Counted from the stretch's first letter, positions 36,193 to 45,425 are shown. The stretch is DNA of 64,000 nt from Pseudoalteromonas rubra (GCF_000238295.3 NZ_AHCD03000026.1:248001-312000), one strand, 5' to 3'. The notes: generated from the letters alone by a model not told the origin. Program-made: numbers and translations.

Positions 36193-38103
36193 TTAAACGC
36201 CTTCAACGATCAAGCGCGTATCTGGCAAACACGCCAAATGTGGGATCGCCAAATCCGGGCGTTCCATACGATTGAGTGCATTTAGCGCCGCCGCAATGGC
36301 TCCCTCCTGCCACCCAGGTAAAGACGACAGCTGATCACCAACGATGAAGAAGTTGGGTTGCGTTTCACTGCCGTCTGCCGCTTTCACCGCACTGCCCTGC
36401 GCCAGTACATTGAAATGGTGCACAGCCTGATCGCCGACCACATGCCACTGTGCCCAGCCGCCTTTGATATATGGCATATTCTGCCAGGCAATCGCCAGAC
36501 CATGTTCCAGACCATCCCCAAATTCCTGACCGAACAATTTCGCGCCTTCACGTGCTTTGTCCAGACGCGCCTGAACCGGTAACTTACCCCACTCATAGGC
36601 AATTTCAGAGAAGTTATAGGCACCGGTGAGGACGCCTTTTTGGTCATGATAGGCCGTGGAGGGATACCAGATCTGTGTAATATCGTTGTCCGTCCAGGAG
36701 ATCCCCCCGAAAATAGGCACTACACCAATTTCAGAATCCGGCACACTCAACAGATCGACGTTAGCACAATCATCATGGACTTCTTTAACCTGACTACCCT
36801 GCCATAAATAACGATCGGCCTGCCAACCCACTTTGGTCGTACATGCCAGGAACTTAGCCTTGTAGCCGCCATGGTCATCGACAAACTGAGACTGATACAC
36901 AGCCTGTAATGCTGATTTAAATTCACTGTTGAGGCCCACCTGACTGTTTGGATCCTGAAGCGTTTCTGACAAGATCTCTTTCAAGAAAGGCATGGCCATG
37001 TTGCTGAAGCAGTAATCCGCATACACAACGTCAAGATCGTCAGTGCCTACTTTCGCGATAGAAATCGCAAACTGCTGACGCGATGTATCCCAGTCAATTT
37101 GTTTTACCGGACTGTTCAACAAGATGGTGCCACCCAGAGCAGCGACTTGCTGGGCAAAGGCATGCTGTACCTGATCCATCCCGCCGACTGGCTGAAACAG
37201 CGTCGACTGCCAGAGAAAATCAACGGGCTGATAAAAACGTGTTTTATCCCAAAACTCAGAGCCCAGTAAACTGTCGAAACTCAAAGGCTCCGCAATCGTT
37301 CCGGCATCCACGCCAGGCAGCTCTGTGTAACCCGCGCGAGAACGGCCATTCTCCATGCCATCTTCACCCGCCGTCACGACGTATTTACCCTCATTGGGAC
37401 CGCTAGGTACCAACTCCCCAAAACTGATCATTAACTCTCTCAGCTGTTGGGCACGACGCTCAACATCCTGTGCGCCCACGCCACATTCAGTGGTTTTGAT
37501 CAGCTGCTCAGCATTTTCAAACACCATCTGAGCCAGCCACCCCCGGGTATTGTGATCAAGACGGCGATAAACCAGCGGCAAACCCGCAAAGCTATCTGAC
37601 ATCTGCACTAAGTTAGACTCGCTGTTCATGACATAAACTTCCACATCCACACTGAATTGCTTCAGATAAGACAGCAGGCGTTTGTGGCTGGAGGGAATGC
37701 GGCCAGGACCCGCATTGAGATAAGGTTCTGCATCACCTTGTGGCCGGTCAAAGCGCACCACCTGTGGCTGACCGGGCTTGGAATGAAACAGCTGACTGTC
37801 AACATCCTCAATTAAGGTATCCCCGGTACGCAGGCTCAAACAACGTCCCCCTGTGCGGTTTTGCGCTTCCAGCACCGTCACTTCCATACCCGACTGTTGC
37901 GCTAACAATTCATAAGCCGTAGTCAGGCCGGATACACCCGCGCCAATGATCACCGCTTTCTTGCCCTGATATTTGTGCTTGGTCAGGGTCACCGGACCCG
38001 GTGTGACTTTAAGCTGCTGATTGGTCGCGTCATCGAGCGCGGCATGGGCTCTGGCTTTGGGGTGCTGCTGAAAAAAACGTGCGCGTGATTGGTGTTCTGC
38101 CAT
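36193..38103 (-). CDS. FAD-dependent L-amino-acid-oxidase-like flavoprotein
   Basis: Flavin amine oxidase family protein of 636 aa. The FAD dinucleotide motif reads VIIGAGVSGLTTAYELL (about residue 50) followed by VLEAQNRTGGRC. The C-terminal FAD motif is FIVGDQLSSLPGWQEGAIAAALNAL. It resembles L-amino acid oxidases of Pseudoalteromonas, which make ammonia, a keto acid and H2O2 and can be antibacterial. No export signal is visible. The ATG at 38103 follows AAGGAG, so the upstream frame extension is dropped. It is monocistronic, with a long gene-free leader. Confidence 0.85.
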   Translation of the reverse strand: MAEHQSRARFFQQHPKARAHAALDDATNQQLKVTPGPVTLTKHKYQGKKAVIIGAGVSGLTTAYELLAQQSGMEVTVLEAQNRTGGRCLSLRTGDTLIEDVDSQLFHSKPGQPQVVRFDRPQGDAEPYLNAGPGRIPSSHKRLLSYLKQFSVDVEVYVMNSESNLVQMSDSFAGLPLVYRRLDHNTRGWLAQMVFENAEQLIKTTECGVGAQDVERRAQQLRELMISFGELVPSGPNEGKYVVTAGEDGMENGRSRAGYTELPGVDAGTIAEPLSFDSLLGSEFWDKTRFYQPVDFLWQSTLFQPVGGMDQVQHAFAQQVAALGGTILLNSPVKQIDWDTSRQQFAISIAKVGTDDLDVVYADYCFSNMAMPFLKEILSETLQDPNSQVGLNSEFKSALQAVYQSQFVDDHGGYKAKFLACTTKVGWQADRYLWQGSQVKEVHDDCANVDLLSVPDSEIGVVPIFGGISWTDNDITQIWYPSTAYHDQKGVLTGAYNFSEIAYEWGKLPVQARLDKAREGAKLFGQEFGDGLEHGLAIAWQNMPYIKGGWAQWHVVGDQAVHHFNVLAQGSAVKAADGSETQPNFFIVGDQLSSLPGWQEGAIAAALNALNRMERPDLAIPHLACLPDTRLIVEGV

Positions 38104-38747
38104 GAGTTGCTCCTTAATAAACACCTGCTCCAGGCCAACTCGATACATACAACGGCAAGGTTATACTGTCGCTCCGCTGAGAGACGACCTGGAGGTCTGG
38201 AAAAATAATTTATCCCTACTACCCACAGACTCCAGTAAGGGTGACTAGCCGTATCGCCCAGGCTGACATAGTGCTAAAGACCTGGTAGCGATCACGGCTT
38301 AGTAACTCTAGTCCAGTCCGTTCAGTTCTGCTTACTCAACAGGAGAATAACTTGCTACCAGCGACGACCAACAATATGAGTGATGCTATTTAAAATTGGC
38401 CATTTGTCGCTGTAACCCCCCCAATATGGAATATCTATATCAGCCAAGATTGAAAGACCAATCAAATTAACCGGTTAAAAATGGATATGCACCACGCGTT
38501 ATCGTGCTGGCCCATCAGGCAAGGATATTTAACTTTGGCTAGTACGCTGTGGTAGGTGTGATTTTGTTGAATCTATTGGTAAGTGCACTGTTTGTGTCAC
38601 TGTATAGAATGGCATTTATCCCGGCCTATGTGCATGGTGCCTATCTGCTATAAGGGTTTGCCATGCTTTTTCGGTGCCCTGCTGCTTGTGACCGTGCTTA
38701 TTGTTACTCACTGCGTCACCAAGCCGCTGCTGGCAGACGCGTTTGGG
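38104..38747. other. Gene-free 644-bp region upstream of the amino-acid oxidase
   Basis: No convincing gene. Read on the minus strand (the leader of the oxidase gene) it holds several inverted repeats: TGGTAGC (38284-38290) with GCTACCA further upstream, AGCC/GGCT, and GACCT/AGGTC close to the start. It could be a long structured 5' leader or a decayed intergenic region; no riboswitch class was recognised. A 67-codon frame on the plus strand at 38583-38786 lacks support. Confidence 0.4.
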
Positions 38748-39074
38748 CTATGTGCCCTGCGCGTCTGTATAGCGATTGATCAGTAAACTGGCGACCTGCT
38801 GCTTAACCGCACGCTTATCGTCCGGGTCAACGCCAAAACGCTGAGCCAATAAAGCAATTTCTTCATCGGTGAGATTAAACGACAGGCGTTGCCTGGTTTT
38901 TTTCGATTTGACTTCTAAATCCAGAATCTTGCGGATCATATCCGACGGCGTTAACTCTTCATCTATCGCCTGCTTTTTCAAGCTTTTCTGAACTTCTGTC
39001 GTTAAATCAAAGGCCATTTGAGTGGCCCGCAGCGCCCGTTCCTGACGCTGCCATTTGGCTTGTTTATCCGTCAC
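38748..39074 (-). CDS. Hypothetical protein with ribbon-helix-helix-like segments
   Basis: Charged protein of 108 aa, no membrane segments. Its middle (EELTPSDMIRKILDLEV) and end (LSFNLTDEEIALLAQRFGVDP) look like ribbon-helix-helix or short helical DNA-binding segments. It overlaps the DUF4178 gene by four bases and is the last gene of the cluster. A role as a regulator of this cluster is conceivable, but no target is known. Confidence 0.6.
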   Translation of the reverse strand: MTDKQAKWQRQERALRATQMAFDLTTEVQKSLKKQAIDEELTPSDMIRKILDLEVKSKKTRQRLSFNLTDEEIALLAQRFGVDPDDKRAVKQQVASLLINRYTDAQGT

Positions 39075-39709
39075 GAGCTTGCTCCGGGAAACAACTCCAC
39101 AATATCACTGAGCGGTCGGGTAATCGTCAGGGAAACTTCAGTCTCACCTCCGTCCCAGACCTCAATATTGATACTGTGTTTCTCGTCAGGCGATATCAGT
39201 TCTATCACCTCACAGACAGCGCCACTTTCGTCCTGATAACGTGGCAATGTCCGGCCACGATAGTCCTGTTCATAATAATAAGCAACATAAGGGGCTTCAC
39301 TTTGCTGGTAGCTTTGCCCCAGGAAGCGCTCAAAAGCGGCCGGCTTTGTGTGTGTTTCGAGCTGTGTCAGGGATTCTTCATCGAAGATCCGGGCAAACTC
39401 ATCGAGGGTAAATATCGCATCCACATCATCACGCTGGATCTTCACCGAAAAGTTAGCAAACTCTTCACCATCATCCTGCTCAATCTGCAAAAAAACCGCC
39501 CTACCAGATTCTGATTCAAGCACAAATTCATAGTCAGCACTGTGCTGGTATTGATATGTCTGCACTGCGGTGACCTTGAGTGTCTGGCCTTTTAGCCAGT
39601 CAGGATAAGCAAATGAATCTATCACCGTCAGCATATCACCGACACGCAGATCGCGGGCATGCTCAAGCTGGCGCTCCGGGGCCTTTTTAGATTTGAAAAA
39701 ACCAAACAT
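39071..39709 (-). CDS. DUF4178 domain protein
   Basis: Soluble protein of 212 aa with a DUF4178 domain: the LRVGDMLTVIDSFAYPDW opening and later YEFVLESESGRAVFLQIEQDD, and a second half ending in EVWDGGETEVSLTI. No signal peptide. DUF4178 proteins are usually encoded beside PspA, DUF350 and spermidine-synthase-like genes, as here; their function is unknown. Start follows AAGGTGAGTT. A strong terminator separates it from the upstream PspA gene. Confidence 0.8.
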   Translation of the reverse strand: MFGFFKSKKAPERQLEHARDLRVGDMLTVIDSFAYPDWLKGQTLKVTAVQTYQYQHSADYEFVLESESGRAVFLQIEQDDGEEFANFSVKIQRDDVDAIFTLDEFARIFDEESLTQLETHTKPAAFERFLGQSYQQSEAPYVAYYYEQDYRGRTLPRYQDESGAVCEVIELISPDEKHSINIEVWDGGETEVSLTITRPLSDIVELFPGASS

Positions 39710-39738
39710 AACTCACCTTTTAAAAAATTAGAGCAAGC

Positions 39739-39765
39739 AAAAAAGGAGGCCAGGCCTCCTTTTTT
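39739..39765. terminator. Terminator between PspA and DUF4178 genes
   Basis: GGAGGC, loop CAG, GCCTCC flanked by A6 and T6: strong on both strands. On the minus strand it ends the DUF2170-PspA transcript, 14 bases after the PspA stop codon, and precedes the DUF4178 gene. Confidence 0.85.
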
Positions 39766-39778
39766 CACTTCGGCCGCA

Positions 39779-40468
39779 CTACTTTGCTTGTTTAGCCTTA
39801 ATGCGGTCCAGAATATCATTGCTCTTTTGGGTTGTACCTATGCCCGCTTCTGCCATCTTGGCTTTCAGATCGGCACCTGTTTCAGCAGCTTCCAGCTCTT
39901 TGGCTGCGGCCAGCTGATCTTGTCTGTCCAGCTGACGTTGCTTAATACGCTCCAGAGACTGACGTGCATTCACCATAGACGACTCATTAGTGTTGAGTGT
40001 GCTGTTGACTGCCATCGTGGCTTTTTGCACGCTTTCTGTGGTTTTCACCATCGTCAGTTGGCGTTGGTTTTCTTTGATCGACTTTTCTGCATCCTTCACC
40101 TGCTGCTTGAGCAGAATAACATGCTTAGTAAAGCCATCCAGCACTTGCTGATGCTCTTCTTTCTCTGTTTCAAATTCACCAATTTTCTCGGCAATTTCTA
40201 CCGCCAGTGCCTCATTGCCCTGTTGCAATGCCTGACCTGCATAGTCTTCATGCTCGGCAATGCTCTCGTCCAGTGCAGCCAACTTACGCTTGGTCTGCAT
40301 TTCTTTCGCCATCACTTCAGTTAGGCTTTTCTTGGCTTTCGCCAGTGCGTTTTTCGCATCAGCAATTTCTTGCTCAAAAATACGGATGCCGTTGGCATCG
40401 ACAATCGACTCACCCACTTCACGGGCACCACCACGCACTGCGGTAAATAATTTCTTTAAGATACTCAT
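39779..40468 (-). CDS. PspA/IM30 family protein (YjfJ-like)
   Basis: Second PspA-family protein of the window, 229 aa, all coiled coil, with the amphipathic start MSILKKLFTAVRGGAREVGESIVDANG. Its neighbours (DUF2170 upstream, DUF4178 downstream) match the YjfJ-type PspA rather than the classical stress PspA. PspA proteins remodel or shield the inner membrane. It starts 16 bases after the DUF2170 stop codon. Confidence 0.88.
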   Translation of the reverse strand: MSILKKLFTAVRGGAREVGESIVDANGIRIFEQEIADAKNALAKAKKSLTEVMAKEMQTKRKLAALDESIAEHEDYAGQALQQGNEALAVEIAEKIGEFETEKEEHQQVLDGFTKHVILLKQQVKDAEKSIKENQRQLTMVKTTESVQKATMAVNSTLNTNESSMVNARQSLERIKQRQLDRQDQLAAAKELEAAETGADLKAKMAEAGIGTTQKSNDILDRIKAKQAK

Positions 40469-40483
40469 CTCACTTCTCCACTA

Positions 40484-40897
40484 TTAATCTTTTAAATACA
40501 CAGTCACAGCATCCAGGGCTTCGATGGCATTGTCTGCCAACGTGACCAGTTCGTGCGTTATCTCATCGATGGAGGAGGAAACTGCCAGTGCACCAAAGAT
40601 AGCGTACTGTTCATCAATTTTAGCAAACGCACTCAAAGGGATCGGCACATTGAGTTTTAACAATGCTTCATTTAACTCGTTCAATAACTCAGGCTTCACT
40701 TCATTTTCATTAAACAGATAGCTGATACACACTAACTGTTCTTCGGTCTGAGTGACAAAGATCGGTAATTCGTCATTTCCCTCAACAATCACTTGTAATA
40801 CATCCTGTTCACCTTCATTCGCGATCAGGAAGGATTCAAAGTTCGCACCTTCAGTTTCAAATGATGCCAATTTGATTGATAACTCGTTTAATTCCAT
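40484..40897 (-). CDS. DUF2170 family protein (YjfI-like)
   Basis: Acidic soluble protein of 137 aa of the DUF2170 family, with the typical FESFLIANEGEQDVLQVIV start and repeated acidic beta/helix segments. E. coli YjfI belongs to the same family and is also encoded beside a PspA paralogue. Function is unknown. It is the first gene downstream of the tandem palindromic operator and has AAGG upstream of its ATG. Confidence 0.82.
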   Translation of the reverse strand: MELNELSIKLASFETEGANFESFLIANEGEQDVLQVIVEGNDELPIFVTQTEEQLVCISYLFNENEVKPELLNELNEALLKLNVPIPLSAFAKIDEQYAIFGALAVSSSIDEITHELVTLADNAIEALDAVTVYLKD

Positions 40898-40917
40898 CTT
40901 TCTTTACCTTTTCGTTT

Positions 40918-40966
40918 TGACATATTATGTCTGAGTTAAGATTTGCATGTGTGACATAATATGTCA
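40918..40966 (-). promoter_or_regulatory. Tandem palindromic operator upstream of DUF2170-PspA
   Basis: Two nearly identical palindromes, GACATA-T-TATGTC (40919-40931) and TGACATA-A-TATGTCA (40952-40966), with centres 34 bp apart. On the minus strand the upstream copy overlaps a TTGACA -35-like box with a TGCAAATCT extended -10 candidate 17 bp further on. This is the layout of a repressor binding two sites at a promoter. The binding protein is unknown. Confidence 0.7.
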
Positions 40967-40977
40967 ACACTGTTGCG

Positions 40978-42714
40978 TTAATTTTTATACAACTCATCTT
41001 CCGTTTGCCATGCCTGACGATAATAGTCGTACAGCACGCCAGTCCCTAAGCGATTGACCTCAACCTCTTTATTCCTGTCAAAAAAGTGATTTGGAAAGAC
41101 AAATGAGGACAATAAATATTTTTTGCTGACCCAGTTACTGGCAACCGGCAGCGCTTCAACTGCTGCAATTCTTGCACTGGCTGGCTGACCCGTTCGGGTT
41201 GCAATGGTCCACCCCCACTGACCAAAGGAGGGAATATTTTGCTGATACTGTTCAACATGAGCAAAGCCCGCCTGCTTGACGGTTTTTGCAATGCTGATAA
41301 AAGCATTTTTAGCGTGATAGGGAGAGGTAGACTGGATAGCCAGTGCCCCATCCGGTGCGAGCAATTGCCTGACATGATTATAGAAATAGTCACTATACAG
41401 TTTGTTCAGATCCGGATGATTGGGATCCGGTAGATCAATGATGATGGTATCGAACTGCAGACCCTGATCCAGCATGCTTTCGATTTCTAAAAAAGCATCT
41501 GCCACAATGACTTCTGCCCTGGGATCATTCAGTGCGTTGTGGTTCAGCTGAACAAGCTTAGCCGTGATCTCTGGCCGTGATTCAAATTCCTGCCCCTGCA
41601 GACCAAATAGCGACAGTAACTGACCATCCAGATCGATCAGGGTCGCACTGTGCACTGGCCACTTAAGTACATCACGCAACGCCAGGCCGTCTCCTCCACC
41701 AATGATCAACACCTTGTCGTGCCGGTTTGATGCCAGCATAGCCGGATAGACCAACATAGTATGATAGATTTGCTCGTCTATTGATGAGAACTGTAACCGG
41801 CCATTTAAAAATAAATCATTAATGGGTGCCGACTGCGTCCGACTGAGGCGCTCAGTGATCACCACATGCTGATACTTAGTTGACTCTGAATAAATCACTT
41901 TGTCTTTGTATAAGACATTACTGAGATCTTTCATCCACCCGCTTCCCTGGTGCAAGATGACCGCGAATATACCCAGCAACAAGAGATGACAGATCAACAG
42001 CAACTTTGCAAAACGTACAAACGCAAAGTAACGCCATAAAAAAATCAATCCGGCCACGATATTGAATAACGCTGTCCAGGCAGCAGCTTGCATGATCGGT
42101 AATGCCAGCATGATTGTCACCCAGATAGCAGCACCTACCCCTGCCCCGATATAGTCAGCGCCATAAATGGTGCCCGCATTATTCTCTAAAAATCGACCGT
42201 ATACCTGCTGACGAATACGCGCAATTAATGGAATTTCCATACCAATCAAAATGCCGAGAATAAGCCCAAATATATAAGGTAAAAAGCGGGCAAAATCCTG
42301 TAGCAGCTGGAGGGGCCTGCCATCGAGTATGCTATCAGGCGGCAGATTATAAAGCGTGGAGAGCGTATGTGGTAAGGTGTAGGTCAGGGCAATAATACTG
42401 GCTATGATTAAAATACTGCTCATGCCTAATAACGCAATCACACTCTCCAGCCAGGCAAAGGCAGTGAAAGGATCTTTAAACCAGCGAGCTAAAAATGCCC
42501 CAATCCCCATGGCCACTATCATAGTGCCAATCATGGCATAGATGGCGCTTTCCACCGAGCCAAGCACCCTGCCTGCGTAATGCGACAGTAAGTATTCATA
42601 GATCAGACCACAGCCAGCCAGAATGGCCATAACACCGATCAGTAACACATCGTGACCAAACAGCGACATGCTGCCGGTCACTTTAGATTGATTTGACGGT
42701 ACCGATACGCTCAA
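40978..42714 (-). CDS. Membrane-fused spermidine-synthase-like aminopropyltransferase
   Basis: Protein of 578 aa. The N-terminal half has about seven membrane segments; the C-terminal half is a spermidine-synthase fold with the SAM-binding loop LIIGGGDGLALRDVL, acidic VIVADAFLEIE, and the gate IIDLPDPNHPDLNKLYS. Such proteins are annotated as polyamine aminopropyltransferases, but the actual product is not settled. It lies four bases after the DUF350 gene on the same strand. No AdoMet decarboxylase (speD) is in the cluster. Confidence 0.85.
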   Translation of the reverse strand: MSVSVPSNQSKVTGSMSLFGHDVLLIGVMAILAGCGLIYEYLLSHYAGRVLGSVESAIYAMIGTMIVAMGIGAFLARWFKDPFTAFAWLESVIALLGMSSILIIASIIALTYTLPHTLSTLYNLPPDSILDGRPLQLLQDFARFLPYIFGLILGILIGMEIPLIARIRQQVYGRFLENNAGTIYGADYIGAGVGAAIWVTIMLALPIMQAAAWTALFNIVAGLIFLWRYFAFVRFAKLLLICHLLLLGIFAVILHQGSGWMKDLSNVLYKDKVIYSESTKYQHVVITERLSRTQSAPINDLFLNGRLQFSSIDEQIYHTMLVYPAMLASNRHDKVLIIGGGDGLALRDVLKWPVHSATLIDLDGQLLSLFGLQGQEFESRPEITAKLVQLNHNALNDPRAEVIVADAFLEIESMLDQGLQFDTIIIDLPDPNHPDLNKLYSDYFYNHVRQLLAPDGALAIQSTSPYHAKNAFISIAKTVKQAGFAHVEQYQQNIPSFGQWGWTIATRTGQPASARIAAVEALPVASNWVSKKYLLSSFVFPNHFFDRNKEVEVNRLGTGVLYDYYRQAWQTEDELYKN

Positions 42715-42717
42715 GAA

Positions 42718-43617
42718 TTACGCACCTAACAAGGTGGCCATGGTTACACCCACAGCAAAAGAGACAGCGGCAGAGATGGTTGCCACACCAATGTTCTTTT
42801 GACGATTAACTTCATCAGAAATATCAGTGCCAGCGAGGATCACCTTGATCATCACTAGGTGCAACAAAGCAAACAACACTATGCTGCCCAGTGCAGCAAT
42901 ACTCCAGTAAATCAGGCTACTCGCCATGTTATCGGCAACATACGGTGCCAGACCAGACGCCGCAGTGAGCGCCAATGCAGCCCCAATGAGAAATCCGGCA
43001 TAACGGATCCCGACCGCAACATTGTTATCCAGGATAGCTTGTTGCAGACAATCACCATTACGATTAGTACGCTTGAACAGTTGCACACGATATTGACTCA
43101 CCAGCAACATACACACATTGCCAATGACAAAGGCGACGACCACGATTGGCAAGCCGTACCAGCCTTCAGTCAGCACCCAGAGTAACGCTGAGCGGATCAC
43201 GATGGCGACACTGACCACATGACCAAAATCAATCAGGGCTGAGGTGATGTTGCCTTTAATGATTTCGCTGTGCAGATCGACTTTACGCAGTGCCACTTTA
43301 TCCTGAAAAAAGTGGCCAAGCTTGATCAGTACAATACCAACCAGGCCATAACCCGCCATTTGCATCGCTTCCTGGGTCAGTGTACTGGCAAAGGCGCCAC
43401 TGGTGATCCCCGTCAATACAATGGCCAGTCCGGTCAGGCCACCGGCAAAGCTCAGGCCAAAAGCAAAATTGTCTCGCTCGGTAATTTCATCATTGGCATG
43501 CAGGTTGGACACCCACCCTTTGATATATTTTAAACTCACGAACAGGGCAATGATCACCGCCATATCGATGAGAAGTGCCTGTAATGTCCAGGCTGTTAAT
43601 CCGTTAAATTGATACAT
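42718..43617 (-). CDS. DUF350 family membrane protein (YjfL-like)
   Basis: Integral membrane protein of 299 aa with about eight hydrophobic segments in two DUF350 halves (each with a conserved acidic AxxT/GxxxG-rich helix set). E. coli YjfL is a half-length member. Function is unknown; DUF350 proteins are suspected membrane partners of PspA-type stress systems. It is adjacent to the aminopropyltransferase gene with a gap of three bases. Confidence 0.85.
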   Translation of the reverse strand: MYQFNGLTAWTLQALLIDMAVIIALFVSLKYIKGWVSNLHANDEITERDNFAFGLSFAGGLTGLAIVLTGITSGAFASTLTQEAMQMAGYGLVGIVLIKLGHFFQDKVALRKVDLHSEIIKGNITSALIDFGHVVSVAIVIRSALLWVLTEGWYGLPIVVVAFVIGNVCMLLVSQYRVQLFKRTNRNGDCLQQAILDNNVAVGIRYAGFLIGAALALTAASGLAPYVADNMASSLIYWSIAALGSIVLFALLHLVMIKVILAGTDISDEVNRQKNIGVATISAAVSFAVGVTMATLLGA

Positions 43618-43641
43618 GTGTTAACTCCGCTATCTGATGCG

Positions 43642-44586
43642 CTACTTGCCCCGGCTCACGCCGCGAGAGGTCCGGTTTGAACTATTGCGAATTGAGCCCG
43701 AGCTCGACTTAGCTCTCGAGTAGCTGCTTCGCGATACTGCTGATGGGGTGTGACTGGCACGGCTAAGGCCTGAAGCGCCCGCCTTTCTTTTCGCATAAGG
43801 ACTGGTAAATTGTCGCCCCTGCCGCTGATAAGACTGCCGCGTACGCTGCTCTATTGCGCTTTGGCGTTTATAGCCCTGATAACTGGTGTAGCGTTTACGG
43901 CCATAGTCGCTGTAATAGCTGTATTTACGGCGTTTGCTCCAGCTGTCATATTCAACATCTCCCACCAAATCACCCAGCATTCGGTACATGCCATACCACA
44001 TCCAGAAACTGGTGCCATTAGAGTTGGTCTGCCATTCGCCATAGTTGGCATTACCAACCAGTTGGTTCCCTACAGCGGGTTGGCCATTACTGGCAGCCTG
44101 CTCTGCAGACTGACTAATGGCACCAACTCGAGCCAGCGTCCCATTGGACATATCGGCGAGTACGTTAATGGGGTCGGTCAGCGCATCATTAAACAGACTC
44201 AAAGAAGCGGCTTCTTTGAGCAAAATTGCCTGTTCGATGATGTCATCGCTGCTCATGCCCGGTTGGGGAGATTTCAGCGCCTGATAGCGAGAAAGTAAGT
44301 TCTGATACAAAGGACCACCACTGGTTGCATCCTGTGCAACCAGCTGAGCAATATTGTTCAGTTGCGGATTTTGCTGGCCCAGCACATTGCCATACTCGAC
44401 CAGGAGATTAGCATTGCGCACTTGGTTTTTATCCAGCGCATCACCTAAGGTGTTGATCGCACGGGACGCGTCCTGAAGTGAGTGGGTAATTGTCTGCTGG
44501 ATGCGTTCCTCTTTCGACTCACACCCGACCATTAAAAACATGATACAGAGCAGACTTATCAGTTTCCAAACTTTAAAATCGGACAT
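43642..44586 (-). CDS. Lipoprotein with Ser/Arg/Tyr-rich tail
   Basis: Lipoprotein of 314 aa; lipobox MVGC gives the lipidated Cys near residue 24. A helical middle is followed by a low-complexity C-terminal third rich in Ser, Arg and Tyr (RKYSYYSDYGRKRYTSYQGY, SSYSRAKSSSGSIRNSS). In position it corresponds to the DUF1190 lipoprotein YjfM of E. coli, but sequence similarity was not evident. It is 24 bases upstream of the DUF350 gene. Confidence 0.7.
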   Translation of the reverse strand: MSDFKVWKLISLLCIMFLMVGCESKEERIQQTITHSLQDASRAINTLGDALDKNQVRNANLLVEYGNVLGQQNPQLNNIAQLVAQDATSGGPLYQNLLSRYQALKSPQPGMSSDDIIEQAILLKEAASLSLFNDALTDPINVLADMSNGTLARVGAISQSAEQAASNGQPAVGNQLVGNANYGEWQTNSNGTSFWMWYGMYRMLGDLVGDVEYDSWSKRRKYSYYSDYGRKRYTSYQGYKRQSAIEQRTRQSYQRQGRQFTSPYAKRKAGASGLSRASHTPSAVSRSSYSRAKSSSGSIRNSSNRTSRGVSRGK

Positions 44587-44888
44587 TCATTGTCACCTAA
44601 TCTACCTTGATACGAATTCAGATTTTCTATTCTACATAATTGCGATGGATAACCAAGCGACAAAATTAGTTCAGGCAATAAACAACATATCCCGGATGCC
44701 GATAAAACCTATTTTAGTGGGCCATACCCTTGATTGGTCATATTAAAATGGTGGCAAAATGCGAGAGACGAAAATGTAATATATCGGTGATAAAACACTT
44801 CACTCGTCTTATATAGCACGACGCGAACCTGGCAAACATAGTATGTGGGCAGCATAATGTTGCCCACATCTAAGGCACGTATAACAAT
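44587..44888. other. Gene-free 302-bp region within the cluster
   Basis: Contains a 9-bp stem-loop ATGTGGGCA/TGCCCACAT (44844-44870) without a T-run, just after the 44889 gene, and the probable promoter of the lipoprotein gene. A 34-codon plus-strand frame (44645-44746) has no ribosome-binding site. Nothing else was recognised. Confidence 0.4.
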
Positions 44889-45335
44889 CTAGAAGGTGAC
44901 CAGCACCTCTACATCATCGCCTGAATACAATGCGGTATAATTGATGATTGCAGGCTTTTCACCGCCCGGGCTCATCATATTGGCACTGCACCATACTTTT
45001 TGTAAGGCAGTGTCCTCTGAAGACTGGGTAATCTCAGAATATCGCAAATCTTGTTGCTCGACGGCCTCATCAACAGCATCCAGCACCGTTGCCAGCTCGG
45101 TTGAACGGCCCTTCACTTCAACCGCACGCTCATATGTGATTTCGCCAGATTTACCGGCTTGTGCCAGCATCACATCGAACAACTGTGATTTGACTTCATC
45201 TTTGACGATATCATGGACCAATTCCATCACATCCTCATCGTCACATTGAGGTAATTCTGTCTGTTGTGATTCGCTGCCACATGCAGCAAGTAATAATAAC
45301 GCCGGGATAGTTACCAAAGAAGTGAGTGCTTTCAT
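44889..45335 (-). CDS. Hypothetical lipoprotein
   Basis: Protein of 148 aa with a lipoprotein signal (lipobox LLAAC, Cys near residue 19), then a short acidic Gln-rich linker and a helical domain with two further cysteines (QCDDED, VWCSANM) that may form a disulfide. It is predicted periplasmic and membrane-anchored. The family was not recognised. It lies between the Spo0M-like gene and the second lipoprotein gene, with gaps that make a single operon uncertain. Confidence 0.65.
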   Translation of the reverse strand: MKALTSLVTIPALLLLAACGSESQQTELPQCDDEDVMELVHDIVKDEVKSQLFDVMLAQAGKSGEITYERAVEVKGRSTELATVLDAVDEAVEQQDLRYSEITQSSEDTALQKVWCSANMMSPGGEKPAIINYTALYSGDDVEVLVTF

Positions 45336-45425
45336 TATAGTCCTTATAATTATCTATAAAATAGTCAAGTGCCTGCGGCATAATTGCCGTGCTGTAGGCC
45401 GCAGGCCTGGTATTAAACCTGTGTG

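Noticed and set aside
38583..38786. 67-codon plus-strand frame with a hydrophobic stretch
   Set aside because: No ribosome-binding site, unusual His/Cys-rich composition, and it runs into the opposite-strand gene at 38748.
44645..44746. 34-codon plus-strand frame starting MDNQATKLVQ
   Set aside because: No ribosome-binding site and no recognisable family; short enough to be chance.
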